Shown here: positions 1-8,806 of the stretch, piece by piece
Layout: the number at the start of each line of letters is the position of its first letter
How positions within the stretch are numbered: the stretch's first letter is position 1
Assembly (NCBI RefSeq): GCF_020829595.1
Contig: NZ_JAIVFW010000013.1
Span: forward strand, 1-64,000
Reading direction: 5' to 3'
DNA from: Nostoc sp. CHAB 5844
Lineage (GTDB): Bacteria > Cyanobacteriota > Cyanobacteriia > Cyanobacteriales > Nostocaceae
DNA length: 64,000 nt
Notes under the pieces: generated by a model
Database searches by the model: none
The model's input: the letters and a program-made list of their open reading frames with translations, nothing else
What the model was told of the DNA's origin: nothing
Position numbers and translations under genes: made by a program

Positions 1-404
1 TCCTCAACTTTGTACAGGATTTTGTTACTTGATTAGCATCATGAATACCTTACACAATCATCTATTTTTATCCCTTTGGTCAGACTTTTTCTCTTTTTCC
101 TCTGCCTAGAGTGACAAAAGAAAGTTATAATGGCTTAATCGCGTATTGCAATTTAACTTTATGACGCGCAGTTTTAAACGCGATCGCACTAATCCGTTAT
201 CCTGTAAGAAACTAATGTATCGAACAATTGAAGGCAAATAATTACGAGTGCCAAAGGGTAAATGATGCAAAAAGATCAACATAGCTAATGCGATCGCGAT
301 AATTTACCTAACAGCACAGCTTGGGTGGATAGTGTTCGAGAATAATTAGGATATGTTAATTAACATCAGGCGTAAATCCTAACTCAGCACTCAGGACTAT
401 TATT
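1..404. other. Intergenic region before sixA
   Basis: No convincing coding sequence is visible on either strand. The stretch has HIP1 octamers (GCGATCGC, for example near 179-186 and 290-300) and AT-rich DNA. The only structured signal is the short dyad at 353-366, listed separately. It probably holds the promoter of sixA, but I cannot pick -35/-10 boxes with confidence. Confidence 0.5.
353..366. promoter_or_regulatory. Perfect 14-bp dyad upstream of sixA
   Basis: ATGTTAATTAACAT is a perfect palindrome about 38 bp before the sixA start codon. A symmetric site at this distance could be an operator for a dimeric repressor. AT-rich palindromes also arise by chance, so this is only a candidate. 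Confidence 0.25.
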
Positions 405-899
405 GTGGAACTGTATCTGATTCGGCATGGCATTGCTCAAGAAAGGCAAGCTGGCATTAAAGACGAAGAGCGACACCTCACCAAAGAAGGACGGCAAAAA
501 ACCGAGAAAGTAGCCCAGCGTCTCCTCAAGCTGGATTTTCAATTTGATTTGATAGTCACCAGTCCTTTAGTCCGCGCTCGTCAAACCGCAGAAATTCTCG
601 TCGCCACCGGACTGGGTTCGCAGTTAGAAGAATCTCCTCACCTTGCGCCTGGAGGGCATCTTTCCAGTTGGTTGGTTTACTGGTTAGAACCAAAAAATTA
701 TGCCCAAAATACCCAACTTGCCTTAGTTGGGCATGAACCTGATTTAAGTAATTGGGCAGAAATTATCCTTTGGGGAGAAGTCAAAGGCTGTCTAGTCCTG
801 AAAAAAGCAGGTATGATCGGAGTAAAACTGCCAGAAGCAGGCTCTGTTGTGGGTCGTAGTCAAATGTTCTGGTTGACACCACCCAAGTACTTGCTATAA
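405..899 (+). CDS. sixA: Phosphohistidine phosphatase SixA
   Basis: A 164-residue protein of the histidine phosphatase (phosphoglycerate-mutase-like) superfamily. The catalytic RHG motif is at residues 7-9 immediately after a short beta strand (MELYLIRHG), as in SixA, and a second histidine lies in the VGHEPDL segment that completes the active site. Family members remove phosphate from histidine in phosphorelay HPt domains; in cyanobacteria the target is not established. The start is GTG at 405, the only one giving the usual N-terminus. It lies 112 bp before gltA on the same strand, and the two may be co-transcribed. Cytosolic, with no signal peptide. Confidence 0.9.
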   Translation: MELYLIRHGIAQERQAGIKDEERHLTKEGRQKTEKVAQRLLKLDFQFDLIVTSPLVRARQTAEILVATGLGSQLEESPHLAPGGHLSSWLVYWLEPKNYAQNTQLALVGHEPDLSNWAEIILWGEVKGCLVLKKAGMIGVKLPEAGSVVGRSQMFWLTPPKYLL

Positions 900-1011
900 C
901 AGTTTTTCAACTCTTCTCGAAGAATTGTTGTGAGAATGGCTACTGTTATGGCGAAAATAATTTCTGGTAAGTTAGCGTGATCGGATATTTCACAAAGTAA
1001 ATGGTGTTGCC

Positions 1012-2148
1012 ATGATGGTGTGCGAATACAAGCCTGGTTTAGAAGGCATTCCCGCCGCTCAATCGAGTATCAGCTACGTGGATGGGCAGAAGGGAATACT
1101 AGAATATCGTGGCATCCGGATTGAGGAATTAGCAGCAAAAAGTACCTTTCTGGAAACTGCTTATCTCCTCATCTGGGGTGAATTGCCAAGTAAACAAGAA
1201 CTAGAAGCATTCGAGGATGAAGTTATCCACCACCGGCGGATTAAATACCGCATTCGGGACATGATGAAATGCTTCCCGGAAAGCGGTCATCCAATGGATG
1301 CTCTACAAGCCTCTGCTGCCGCTTTGGGCTTGTTTTACTCTCTGCGAGATTTACATAACCCCGCCTACATTCGGGATTCAGTTGTGCGCTTGATAGCAAC
1401 TATCCCCACAATGGTGGCAGCATTTCAGTTGATGCGTAAGGGTAATGACCCGGTAAAGCCTCGTGATGACTTAGATTATTCCGCCAATTTTCTTTATATG
1501 CTCAACGAGAAAGAACCGGATGCTTTAGCGGCAAAAATCTTTGACATCTGCTTGATTCTGCACGTTGAGCATACAATGAATGCCTCAACTTTTAGTGCTA
1601 GGGTAACAGCTTCTACCTTAACTGACCCTTATGCTGTAGTTGCTAGTGCTGTGGGAACCTTGGGCGGGCCGCTGCACGGTGGAGCCAACGAAGAAGTAAT
1701 TCAGATGTTGGAAGAAATCGGCTCGGTAGAAAACGTCCGTCCTTACGTGGAGGATCGGCTGCAACGCAAAGAGAAACTGATGGGCTTTGGGCATCGCGTC
1801 TACAAAGTCAAAGACCCACGAGCCACCATTCTCCAAAACCTTGCAGAGCAACTATTTGAGAAGTTTGGGGCAGATAAGTACTACGACATCGCCCAAGAAA
1901 TGGAACGGGTAGTTGAAGAAAAATTGGCTCACAAAGGGATTTATTCTAATGTTGACTTTTACTCTGGTTTGGTGTATAGAAAGATGGGAATTCCCACAGA
2001 CTTGTTTACACCAATATTTGCGATCGCCCGCGTTGCTGGTTGGTTAGCTCACTGGAAAGAACAACTAGCAGAAAATCGCATTTTCCGTCCTACCCAGGTT
2101 TACAGCGGTAAACACGACGTTCCATATACCCCGCTCGAACAACGTTAA
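1012..2148 (+). CDS. gltA: Citrate synthase
   Basis: A 378-residue citrate synthase that condenses oxaloacetate and acetyl-CoA at the entry of the TCA pathway. The catalytic residues are visible: His222 in GPLHGGANEE, His261 in GFGHRVYKVKDPRA, and Asp315 in NVDFYSG. The length fits the short dimeric bacterial form without the N-terminal extension of the enterobacterial enzyme. The protein begins MMVCEYKPGLEGIPAAQSSIS; either of the two consecutive ATG codons could be used. It precedes the ndhAIGE genes by about 530 bp of repeat-rich spacer. Confidence 0.96.
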   Translation: MMVCEYKPGLEGIPAAQSSISYVDGQKGILEYRGIRIEELAAKSTFLETAYLLIWGELPSKQELEAFEDEVIHHRRIKYRIRDMMKCFPESGHPMDALQASAAALGLFYSLRDLHNPAYIRDSVVRLIATIPTMVAAFQLMRKGNDPVKPRDDLDYSANFLYMLNEKEPDALAAKIFDICLILHVEHTMNASTFSARVTASTLTDPYAVVASAVGTLGGPLHGGANEEVIQMLEEIGSVENVRPYVEDRLQRKEKLMGFGHRVYKVKDPRATILQNLAEQLFEKFGADKYYDIAQEMERVVEEKLAHKGIYSNVDFYSGLVYRKMGIPTDLFTPIFAIARVAGWLAHWKEQLAENRIFRPTQVYSGKHDVPYTPLEQR

Positions 2149-2302
2149 TTGCGAGTGTGACAGTTAAGATAGCACCTACCTTCAAGTAAAAATATCAGCA
2201 TCAACCCCCCAAATAGGGGAATCAGAAATCCTATCAGCAGCAAATAACCGTTGCCAGCATGGAAGCGGCAGTTTTTTGATGCTTGCTTGCACCAAGGGCT
2301 AG

Positions 2303-2376
2303 AAGTCAAAAGATCAAAGGCAAAAGTAAAAAGATCAAAATCTTTTGCCTTTTAACTTTTAACTTTTGACTTTTTC
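2303..2376. repeat. Inverted heptad-type repeat in gltA-ndhA spacer
   Basis: A run of short units (gtcaaaa, gatcaaa, ggcaaaa, gtaaaaa) is followed by near-complementary units (cttttgcc, ttttaac, ttttgac). The block can fold into one long AU-rich stem in RNA. It is typical of the heptanucleotide short tandem repeats of Nostocales. No open gene is present between 2149 and 2680. Confidence 0.6.
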
Positions 2377-2518
2377 ATCTTCAACCCTCATAGCGAATCT
2401 CAATCCTACCCATAAGTAGAAGTTCTTGTATAGCTACAGGGACTGAAAACCATGCAACGATATACTAGGCATGGGAATATGGCAACAAATCTTAAATCAG
2501 GAGTCATCTTAGAAAGGC

Positions 2519-2662
2519 TGAAGCCTGAAGGCTAAAGGCTGAAGTTTGAAGCAGAAAATTCATACTTCATACTTCATACTTCATACTACCCTTCTCCCAA
2601 AGGGAGACGCTACGCGAACGGGAAGCCACCCAAAGGGTGTCTACACACTTCATACTTCAACT
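2519..2662. repeat. Composite repeat directly upstream of ndhA
   Basis: Units of the type gctgaag/gaaggct are followed by four copies of tacttca, then a palindromic GC-rich block (cccttctcccaaaggg ... gacgctacgcgaacggg) and a second short ttcatac run. It ends about 20 bp before the ndhA start. The reading frame of ndhA is open through this block, but the translated text is repeat-derived ([11 protein letters not shown]-like), so it is not taken as coding. Confidence 0.6.
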
Positions 2663-2680
2663 GACTTAAAGAGCGGAAAC

Positions 2681-3799
2681 ATGAACTCAGGAATTGACCT
2701 ACAAGGAACGTTTATTAAATCCCTGACGGATTTAGGACTACCAGCAGGCACTGCCAAAGCAATTTGGATGCCACTGCCAATGATCCTGATGCTGATTGGG
2801 GCAACCGTGGGTGTGTTGGTGTGTGTGTGGCTGGAACGGAAGATTTCAGCAGCAGCACAGCAGCGGATTGGCCCTGAATTTATTGGGGCTTTTGGCTTAC
2901 TGGCTCCGGTAGCAGACGGTTTAAAGTTGGTGTTTAAGGAAGATATTATACCAGCTAAATCTGACCCCTGGTTGTTTACCCTTGGCCCAATTATTGTTGT
3001 ACTGCCAGTATTTCTGTCTTATTTGATTGTGCCTTTTGGACAGAATATCGTCATTACAAACGTGGGTATGGGGGTTTTCTTGTGGATTGCTTTGTCCAGC
3101 ATTCAACCAATTGGGTTATTAATGGCTGGCTACGCATCTAATAACAAATACTCCCTCTTAGGAGGATTGCGGGCAGCAGCGCAATCTATCAGTTATGAAA
3201 TTCCGCTGGCGCTGAGTGTGCTGGCGATCGCTATGATGTCTAACAGCCTCAGCACAGTTGATATCGTCAATCAGCAATCAGGTTACGGCATCCTTGGCTG
3301 GAACATTTGGCGACAACCAGTTGGCTTTCTCATTTTTTGGATTGCGGCTTTAGCTGAATGTGAACGCTTACCTTTCGACTTACCCGAAGCAGAAGAAGAA
3401 CTAGTAGCAGGTTATCAAACTGAGTACGCAGGCATGAAATTTGCTCTGTTCTACCTCAGTTCTTACGTTAACTTAGTGCTTTCTGCCCTACTAGTAGCAG
3501 TATTGTATCTAGGTGGTTGGGATTTTCCCATTCCTATCAACACCGTAGCTAGTTTGTTAGGTATCAACGAAGCTAATCCTGTATTGCAAGTAGTTACTGC
3601 TGGTTTGGGTATTACGATGACCGTACTCAAAGCCTACTTACTAGTGTTTATCGCCATCCTGTTGCGCTGGACAGTACCACGGGTACGCATTGATCAACTC
3701 TTAGATTTAGGATGGAAGTTTTTGTTACCAGTTGGTTTGGTTAATCTCCTATTAACCGCCGCCCTGAAATTAGCCTTTCCCGTCGCCTTCGGTGGATAG
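2681..3799 (+). CDS. ndhA: NAD(P)H-quinone oxidoreductase subunit 1
   Basis: A 372-residue, multi-pass membrane subunit of the thylakoid NDH-1 complex (NuoH/ND1 family), part of the quinone-binding and proton-pumping arm used in respiration and cyclic electron flow. Conserved signatures include the segment near [26 protein letters not shown] and the loop [32 protein letters not shown] chose the ATG at 2681 ([11 protein letters not shown]), which gives the standard cyanobacterial length. The frame stays open upstream, but only through repeat DNA. It is followed by ndhI after a 78-bp repeat spacer. Confidence 0.96.
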   Translation: MNSGIDLQGTFIKSLTDLGLPAGTAKAIWMPLPMILMLIGATVGVLVCVWLERKISAAAQQRIGPEFIGAFGLLAPVADGLKLVFKEDIIPAKSDPWLFTLGPIIVVLPVFLSYLIVPFGQNIVITNVGMGVFLWIALSSIQPIGLLMAGYASNNKYSLLGGLRAAAQSISYEIPLALSVLAIAMMSNSLSTVDIVNQQSGYGILGWNIWRQPVGFLIFWIAALAECERLPFDLPEAEEELVAGYQTEYAGMKFALFYLSSYVNLVLSALLVAVLYLGGWDFPIPINTVASLLGINEANPVLQVVTAGLGITMTVLKAYLLVFIAILLRWTVPRVRIDQLLDLGWKFLLPVGLVNLLLTAALKLAFPVAFGG

Positions 3800-3851
3800 T
3801 CAATAGTCAAGAGTCAATTGCTTTTGACTATGGACTTTTGACAATTGACTC
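3799..3851. repeat. Heptad inverted repeat in ndhA-ndhI spacer
   Basis: Units agtcaat/agtcaag on the left (3799-3820) face ttttgac/aattgact on the right (3825-3851), so the transcript can form a hairpin between the ndhA stop and the ndhI ribosome binding region. The unit differs from those in the other ndh spacers. Confidence 0.6.
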
Positions 3852-3877
3852 ATAACATAAAGAGAGAGTGAAACACA

Positions 3878-4453
3878 ATGCTAAAGTTCCTGAAGCAAGT
3901 TGGTGATTACGCCAAAGAAGCAGTACAAGCTGGTCGTAATATCGGTCAGGGGCTATCTGTCACCTTCGACCATATGCGGCGGCGACCAATTACCGTACAG
4001 TACCCTTACGAGAAACTAATTCCTGGTGAACGGTTTCGCGGAAGGATTCACTTTGAGTTTGATAAATGTATCGCCTGCGAAGTGTGTGTGCGTGTATGTC
4101 CCATTAACTTACCTGTAGTGGATTGGGAATTTGACAAAGGTAGCAAAAAGAAAAAGCTCAAACACTACAGTATCGACTTTGGGGTTTGTATCTTCTGTGG
4201 TAACTGTGTGGAATTCTGTCCCACCAACTGTCTATCCATGACAGAAGAATACGAACTTTCCACCTACGATCGCCATGAACTGAACTATGACAGTGTGGCT
4301 CTCGGTCGTCTGCCTTACAAAGTCACCAATGATCCAATGGTGACACCGCTACGCGAACTAGTTTATCTACCTAAGGGCGTACTCGAACCCCACGGTTTAC
4401 CCGCAGATGCACCTCGCGCTGGCGCACGTCCTGAAGACCTTGTAGAAAAATGA
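3878..4453 (+). CDS. ndhI: NAD(P)H-quinone oxidoreductase subunit I (2x[4Fe-4S])
   Basis: A 191-residue ferredoxin-like subunit of NDH-1 (NuoI family) on the cytosolic side, carrying electrons toward the quinone site. Two CxxCxxCxxxCP clusters are seen: [12 protein letters not shown] near residues 64-75 and [12 protein letters not shown] near residues 104-115. The N-terminal amphipathic stretch [33 protein letters not shown] is typical of the cyanobacterial and chloroplast subunit. An AGAGAG purine run about 10 bp upstream of the ATG serves as ribosome binding site. It lies within ndhAIGE. Confidence 0.96.
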   Translation: MLKFLKQVGDYAKEAVQAGRNIGQGLSVTFDHMRRRPITVQYPYEKLIPGERFRGRIHFEFDKCIACEVCVRVCPINLPVVDWEFDKGSKKKKLKHYSIDFGVCIFCGNCVEFCPTNCLSMTEEYELSTYDRHELNYDSVALGRLPYKVTNDPMVTPLRELVYLPKGVLEPHGLPADAPRAGARPEDLVEK

Positions 4454-4455
4454 AA

Positions 4456-4546
4456 TTGGTCAATAGTCAAAAGTCCAAAGTCAATTGTTTATATTACTTT
4501 GACCATTGACCATTGACCATTGACCATTGACCATTGACCCTTGACT
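4456..4546. repeat. Tandem ccattga heptads before ndhG
   Basis: After a short gtcaata/gtcaaaa segment, the heptad gaccatt is repeated perfectly in tandem from 4501 to about 4537, followed by degenerate copies (gaccctt, gactgag). The array runs into the Shine-Dalgarno region of ndhG. The left part (agtcaa) and right part (ttgac) are complementary. Confidence 0.75.
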
Positions 4547-4558
4547 GAGGACAAAAAA

Positions 4559-5158
4559 GTGAATCTAGCGGAAGGTGTACAGATTGTTTCGTTTGGCATA
4601 CTAGCAGTGATGATGATTGGAGCAGCACTAAGTGTAGTGCTGTCTTCCAGCATTGTTTATTCTGCCTTTATGCTAGGAGGCGTGTTTATCAGCATCGCGG
4701 GGATGTATTTGTTGCTAAATGCGGACTTTGTAGCAGCAGCCCAAGTGCTGATTTATGTTGGGGCGGTTAACGTGTTAATTTTGTTCGCCATCATGTTGGT
4801 AAACAAGCGCCAAGATTTTGCTCCTTTTCCTAGTGCTGGAGTGCGGAAAGTACTTACAGGAGTAGTCAGTATTGGGCTATTTGGCTTGTTGAGTGCAATG
4901 GTTTTAGCAACACCTTGGGCATACTCAACTACTCCTGTAGCTGGTGAAAGTTCGATAGTGTTGATTGGTGAGCATTTCTTCAGCGACTTTTTATTACCTT
5001 TTGAACTGGCTTCTATTTTGTTGCTGATGGCAATGGTAGGAGCAATTATTTTGGCACGTCGTGAATATCTGCCAGATCAAGTTTCACCTTCAACTGTTCT
5101 GACTTTGCCAGAACGCCCCAGAGAACTAGTATCAGCAGGTCGAGAAACCCAAGAATAA
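4559..5158 (+). CDS. ndhG: NAD(P)H-quinone oxidoreductase subunit 6
   Basis: A 199-residue, five-helix membrane subunit of NDH-1 (NuoJ/ND6 family). The conserved core ADFVAAAQVLIYVGAVNVLILFAIMLVNKRQDF is present. I chose the GTG at 4559 (VNLAEGVQIVSFG), which has a GAGG Shine-Dalgarno at 4547-4550 and matches the family N-terminus. A longer TTG-started reading from 4541 would translate the end of the heptad array. The C-terminal tail after residue 180 is hydrophilic. ndhE follows after a 152-bp repeat spacer. Confidence 0.94.
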   Translation: MNLAEGVQIVSFGILAVMMIGAALSVVLSSSIVYSAFMLGGVFISIAGMYLLLNADFVAAAQVLIYVGAVNVLILFAIMLVNKRQDFAPFPSAGVRKVLTGVVSIGLFGLLSAMVLATPWAYSTTPVAGESSIVLIGEHFFSDFLLPFELASILLLMAMVGAIILARREYLPDQVSPSTVLTLPERPRELVSAGRETQE

Positions 5159-5279
5159 AAAGTAAAAAGTGAAAAGTAAAAAGTAAAAAGATATGAGTTA
5201 GACTGCGACAACGCTGTGTGAACAAATCATTTTCTTTTTCTTTTACCTTTTTACTTTTGCCTTTTGCCTTTTGCCTTGT
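5157..5279. repeat. Complementary heptad arrays in ndhG-ndhE spacer
   Basis: The left half contains aaaagta/aaaagtg units (5157-5191) and the right half contains cttttgc/cttttac units (5228-5277). They are mutually complementary, so the spacer transcript can form a long imperfect stem that ends just before the ndhE Shine-Dalgarno sequence. Confidence 0.7.
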
Positions 5280-5310
5280 CCAGCAGATTTTAAAAGGAAT
5301 ACTAAGATTC

Positions 5311-5616
5311 ATGCAACTTCAGTACTTTTTATTACTGGCAGCCGCTTTGTTTTGTATCGGCATTTATGGTTTAATTACCAGTCGTAATGCTGTGCGGGTG
5401 TTGATGTCGATTGAGTTACTACTAAATGCTGTTAATTTGAATTTAATGGCATTTTCCAACTTTCTTGACTCAACATTAATAAAAGGCCAAGTATTTACCG
5501 TATTTGTCATTACTGTGGCTGCTGCTGAAGCGGCGGTGGGTTTAGCGATCGTTCTGGCCATTTATCGCAACCGCGATACCGTCGATATGGAGCAGTTTAA
5601 TCTCCTGAAGTGGTAA
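5311..5616 (+). CDS. ndhE: NAD(P)H-quinone oxidoreductase subunit 4L
   Basis: A 101-residue, three-helix membrane subunit of NDH-1 (NuoK/ND4L family). The family core is visible: [25 protein letters not shown] in the middle, then [24 protein letters not shown] with the buried glutamate of helix 3. I chose the ATG at 5311 ([20 protein letters not shown]) with AAAGGA at 5292-5297; this gives exactly the usual length. A frame open further upstream only reads repeat DNA. It ends 6 bp before the nadK start, so both are likely on one transcript. Confidence 0.95.
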   Translation: MQLQYFLLLAAALFCIGIYGLITSRNAVRVLMSIELLLNAVNLNLMAFSNFLDSTLIKGQVFTVFVITVAAAEAAVGLAIVLAIYRNRDTVDMEQFNLLKW

Positions 5617-5622
5617 TTTTGC

Positions 5623-6543
5623 GTGCAACTCAAGCAGGTAATCATTGCTTATAAGGCGCGAGATTCTCAAAGTAAACGCTGGGCAGAAATTTGTGCCAAG
5701 CAACTAGAAAATCGCGATTGCCATGTCCTAATGGGGCCTAGCGGGCCAAAAGATAACCCTTACCCGGTATTTTTAGCATCGTCTGGTCAACCAATTGATA
5801 TGGCTTTGGTACTCGGTGGTGATGGTACTGTTTTAACTAGTGCCAGACATTTAGCCCCAGCTGGTATCCCCATTCTCGGTGTGAATGTAGGTGGTCATCT
5901 GGGCTTTTTAACCGAGTCTGTAGATGAATTTCAAGATACGGAGAAAGTTTGGGATCGGCTGTTGGAAGATCGCTATGCTATCCAGCGACGGATGATGCTG
6001 CAAGCCGCAGTGTATGAAGGTCATCGCACGAATTTAGAACCTGTCAGCGAACGCTACCTTTCATTAAATGAATTTTGTGTTAAACCCGCTTCTGCCGATC
6101 GCATGATCACCTCGATTCTGGAAATGGAAATTGATGGTGAGGTAGTCGATCAATATGTGGGTGACGGGTTGATTATTTCTACTCCTACAGGTTCCACTGG
6201 TTACACAGTTTCGGCAAATGGCCCCATCATGCACGATGGTATGGAAGCAGTCACCATTACTCCCATTTGTCCTATGAGCCTTTCTAGCCGTCCCCTGGTC
6301 TTACCGCCTGGGGTTGTGGTGAGTATTTGGCCATTGGGTGATTACGATTTGAGTACCAAATTGTGGATGGACGGCGTGTTATCTACTTCAATTTGGCCAG
6401 GACATCGCGTTGATGTAAGAATGGCTGATTGTCGAGCTAAATTTATTGTTTTACGAGAGAACAATTCCTATTATCAAACACTGCGCGAGAAGTTACTCTG
6501 GGCAGGTACAAGGGTTCGCTACAGTAACAATCATCGTAATTGA
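5623..6543 (+). CDS. nadK: NAD kinase
   Basis: A 306-residue ATP-dependent NAD kinase that makes NADP. The GGDGT motif is at residues 65-69 (LGGDGTVL), and the second signature GDGLIISTPTGSTGY, which binds the dinucleotide, is present in the C-terminal half. Start is GTG at 5623, 6 bp after the ndhE stop, suggesting translational linkage with the NDH-1 genes. Cyanobacteria usually have two NAD kinase paralogues; this one sits next to ndh genes. The terminator at 6629 closes the transcript. Confidence 0.93.
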   Translation: MQLKQVIIAYKARDSQSKRWAEICAKQLENRDCHVLMGPSGPKDNPYPVFLASSGQPIDMALVLGGDGTVLTSARHLAPAGIPILGVNVGGHLGFLTESVDEFQDTEKVWDRLLEDRYAIQRRMMLQAAVYEGHRTNLEPVSERYLSLNEFCVKPASADRMITSILEMEIDGEVVDQYVGDGLIISTPTGSTGYTVSANGPIMHDGMEAVTITPICPMSLSSRPLVLPPGVVVSIWPLGDYDLSTKLWMDGVLSTSIWPGHRVDVRMADCRAKFIVLRENNSYYQTLREKLLWAGTRVRYSNNHRN

Positions 6544-6628
6544 TTGACATTCCCAAGTAGTCTGAGTATAACTCTCAGGGATTGATAATAGATGTTTGCT
6601 TCTACCTCAGTTATTTTTTCAATTTCCA

Positions 6629-6655
6629 GCCTCTGAACAAATTCAGGGGCTTTTT
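6629..6655 (+). terminator. Rho-independent terminator after nadK
   Basis: A 9-bp stem, GCCTCTGAA pairing with TTCAGGGGC (one G-U pair), with a 4-nt loop CAAA, followed directly by TTTTT. It lies 86 bp after the nadK stop and probably ends the ndhAIGE-nadK transcript. Confidence 0.8.
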
Positions 6656-6739
6656 GTTCTCAGTAAGCAAGAGTTTGTGTATGCTAATTGTGACTATATT
6701 CCAAAGTAAAGACTTATTAGTGGTCTTTTAATGCCAAAT

Positions 6740-6910
6740 CTAGTTTAGTCTGGCTTTTTTGGAAATCCGTCTACTTATTTCTATTTCTTGCGTTATTTGA
6801 TCTGCTTCTTTTTGCAATTCTTCTGCTACATCTTCTAGATTATTCGCTATTGATAAAACCTCTTGTACTAGCTGTTTGGTCTTGGCTGATTTCTGGTCAT
6901 ATTTCTTGTT
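6740..6910 (-). pseudogene. C-terminal relic of an unknown coiled-coil-like protein
   Basis: Read on the minus strand, this gives about 55 charged, heptad-rich residues (for example LVQEVLSIANNLEDVAEELQ, then SRRISKKARLN and a stop at 6740). There is no start codon, and the frame meets a stop at the boundary with the repeat at 6911-6959. The composition looks like genuine protein sequence, so this is probably the 3' end of a gene cut by the repeat. I do not recognise the family. Confidence 0.35.
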
Positions 6911-6959
6911 TTACCCCTCCTCTTACCAAGGGGAGAGTGCCGTCAGGCGGGTGGGGTAA
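6911..6959. repeat. Small inverted-repeat element
   Basis: The element begins ttacccc (6911-6917) and ends ggggtaa (6953-6959). The inner hairpin-like segment (cctcttaccaaggggagag, then tgccgtcaggcggg) resembles the many cyanobacterial cctctcc...ggagagg elements. The rest of 6960-7090 shows no gene. Confidence 0.55.
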
Positions 6960-7090
6960 TTTTATTATGGGTAATTAAACGGACATGGTATGAGAGATAA
7001 TTTGACGATAACGACGAATTTTTCGGTTGTAGAAATTATAGGCGAAGTCACAGAAGTACTCGCCAGTCATGGTAACAACCGCTTGGCTGT

Positions 7091-8404
7091 TTAATTATTT
7101 CTGCCAGTAGTAGATAGCCCTTCAACTATTAGAGAAGGTGTATAACAAGAACCATTCCAATCAGCGTCACCACCCAATTCTACGACTTGTTTCAGGGCTG
7201 TATACACATTACCCGCAACCATCGTATCTTTAACACGGCCAATTACCTGACCATTTTTCACTCGGTATCCCAAATCAATATTGATGGAAAAGTCACCAGA
7301 AATCCCACCGCTACCGCCTAACATTTGATCTACGATTAAGCCATTATCTAATTGCCGAATTAAATCTCGCAGCGATGCTGAACCAGGCTGAATCAAGAAA
7401 TTAAACAACCCAGGGGAAGGATAGCTACCTAAACCGGGACGAAACCCATTACCAGTAGTACCGATACCAAGTTGACGGCCTGTGGTGCGATCGCCATAAA
7501 AATGCTGTAATATTCCATCTTTGATAAATACTAAAGCAGTTGTCGGAGTTCCTTCATCATCAAAAGGGCAACTGTAAGGGCCAGCTTCGGGGTCTTGATA
7601 AAGTGTCAAACTCGAAGCAACTACTTGTTTACCCATGCGTTCCGCCCAAGGAGAAGCCGCTTCTAAGACACGTTTACCGTTTAAAGCTGCTTGGGCAGTT
7701 CCCCACAGCATATCCGCTGCTTTAGAAGTAAATAGAACTGGAACACGACCAGTAGGAGGCGAAACATTTTCCTTTGCCCAGACTAACCTTTGTAAAATTT
7801 GATAAGCTAATTTTTCTGGGTCTAGGGTATCCCGTTGAGTTTGACCATCAGAAACACTCAAAAAATCATCGCCTCTCACCCATTCTGCTGACATATAACA
7901 GCTAAGAGTAGTGTCTGTGTAGTAACAATCTAGACCTTGACTATTTATAAGTCTAGTAGTTTCCACATCACATTCCCAGTCACTATTGCACAGCACATCT
8001 GGGTAAGTATTGCGGATAATCGCGATCGCTTCTTTGCCCCAGTTGACTAAAACTTCTATGGGTACACTTTTCCCCAAATCTGGGTAAGCTGGCTTAGAGT
8101 TACTCACCAACTCGATTGGTTCAGGTTGATTCAGTTCACTCAAAGCTAAAGCCCGTTCCACCATCGCTTCGGGTGGAACAATACCGTAAGCTACCGTGAG
8201 TCCTGGACGACCATTGCGCCATAACCGCAGCGTTGTACCTTCAGATTGACTGGTTTCTAGCTGTTTAAGTCGGTTAGCCTCAAAAAAGACAGGACGAGAA
8301 AGCGATCGCGACTGATACACCTCAGCGGCTTCGGCTCCCGATTTGATGGCTAGTTCCAGCAGCTGTTCTGCTAGTGTATCGTGTGAGAAATTTTCAGAAC
8401 CCAT
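7091..8404 (-). CDS. TldD/PmbA family metalloprotease-like protein
   Basis: A 437-residue member of the PmbA/TldE half of the TldD-TldE peptidase family, whose characterised members process antibiotic peptides and degrade unstructured peptides. The C-terminal family core with TGRQLGIGTTGNGFRPGLGS and VKDTMVAGNVYTALKQVVELGGD is clear. I do not see the HExxxH zinc motif of the TldD half in this chain, consistent with PmbA needing a TldD partner encoded elsewhere. Start MGSENFSHDTLAEQLLELA is well placed. It lies alone on the minus strand between repeat-rich spacers. Confidence 0.85.
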   Translation of the reverse strand: MGSENFSHDTLAEQLLELAIKSGAEAAEVYQSRSLSRPVFFEANRLKQLETSQSEGTTLRLWRNGRPGLTVAYGIVPPEAMVERALALSELNQPEPIELVSNSKPAYPDLGKSVPIEVLVNWGKEAIAIIRNTYPDVLCNSDWECDVETTRLINSQGLDCYYTDTTLSCYMSAEWVRGDDFLSVSDGQTQRDTLDPEKLAYQILQRLVWAKENVSPPTGRVPVLFTSKAADMLWGTAQAALNGKRVLEAASPWAERMGKQVVASSLTLYQDPEAGPYSCPFDDEGTPTTALVFIKDGILQHFYGDRTTGRQLGIGTTGNGFRPGLGSYPSPGLFNFLIQPGSASLRDLIRQLDNGLIVDQMLGGSGGISGDFSINIDLGYRVKNGQVIGRVKDTMVAGNVYTALKQVVELGGDADWNGSCYTPSLIVEGLSTTGRNN

Positions 8405-8448
8405 GACCCTTGGTGAATTGTGGATTTCGGATTTTGAACTGCAAGCAA

Positions 8449-8544
8449 ACGCAGATAATTATCCCAAATCATTGGTGCCTATCCGCGCAAATCAGCAATT
8501 GCATTTGACAACGGAGATGCACGCAGATAATTATCCCAAATCAT
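8449..8544. repeat. 24-bp direct repeat pair
   Basis: The sequence acgcagataattatcccaaa plus the next four bases tcat occurs at 8449-8472 and again at 8521-8544, with a degenerate third copy near 8580 (ccccaaaaatcat). The spacing between copies is 72 bp. An open frame through this region is an artefact of the repeat. Confidence 0.7.
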
Positions 8545-8624
8545 GGGTATTTATCAGCGTTTCATCAATGCAGAGAATTCCCCAAAAATCATCGGTATGT
8601 ATCAGTCTGTACCAAGAGGCGCTT

Positions 8625-8796
8625 AGGCAGGAGGTGAGTCCAGTTCCCGTCTTGGCGGCTTCCGTCACGTTAGCGCAGCGTTAGCGACGCAGGAGCGTCT
8701 GGGAAACTGGCGAACCCGAAGGGCAGGAGGAATAGAATCTTCTACTCAGCAACGCCAGTTGCTACAACTTTGGGAACCAAAGCAACGCAGTGGCTC
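8625..8796. repeat. Two adjoining palindromic intergenic repeats
   Basis: The first part (about 8637-8725) has cccagacgctcctgcgtcgc-like complementary arms around the gttagcgcagcgttagc core. The second part (8738-8796) is a hairpin with arms around gccagttgctacaac and gcaacgcagtggc and a central tttgggaaccaaag. Related copies of both families occur at 60798-60870 and 53321-53372. No gene is supported in 8405-8806. Confidence 0.6.
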
Positions 8797-8806
8797 CTCA
8801 GCACTC

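Noticed and set aside
2546-2680. N-terminal extension of ndhA
   Set aside because: The frame is open, but the translation ([11 protein letters not shown]-like) is heptad repeat DNA and the standard NdhA start is at 2681.
8343-8684. A 113-codon open frame on the + strand
   Set aside because: It overlaps the start of the PmbA-like gene antisense and otherwise translates direct repeats; no family features or ribosome binding site.
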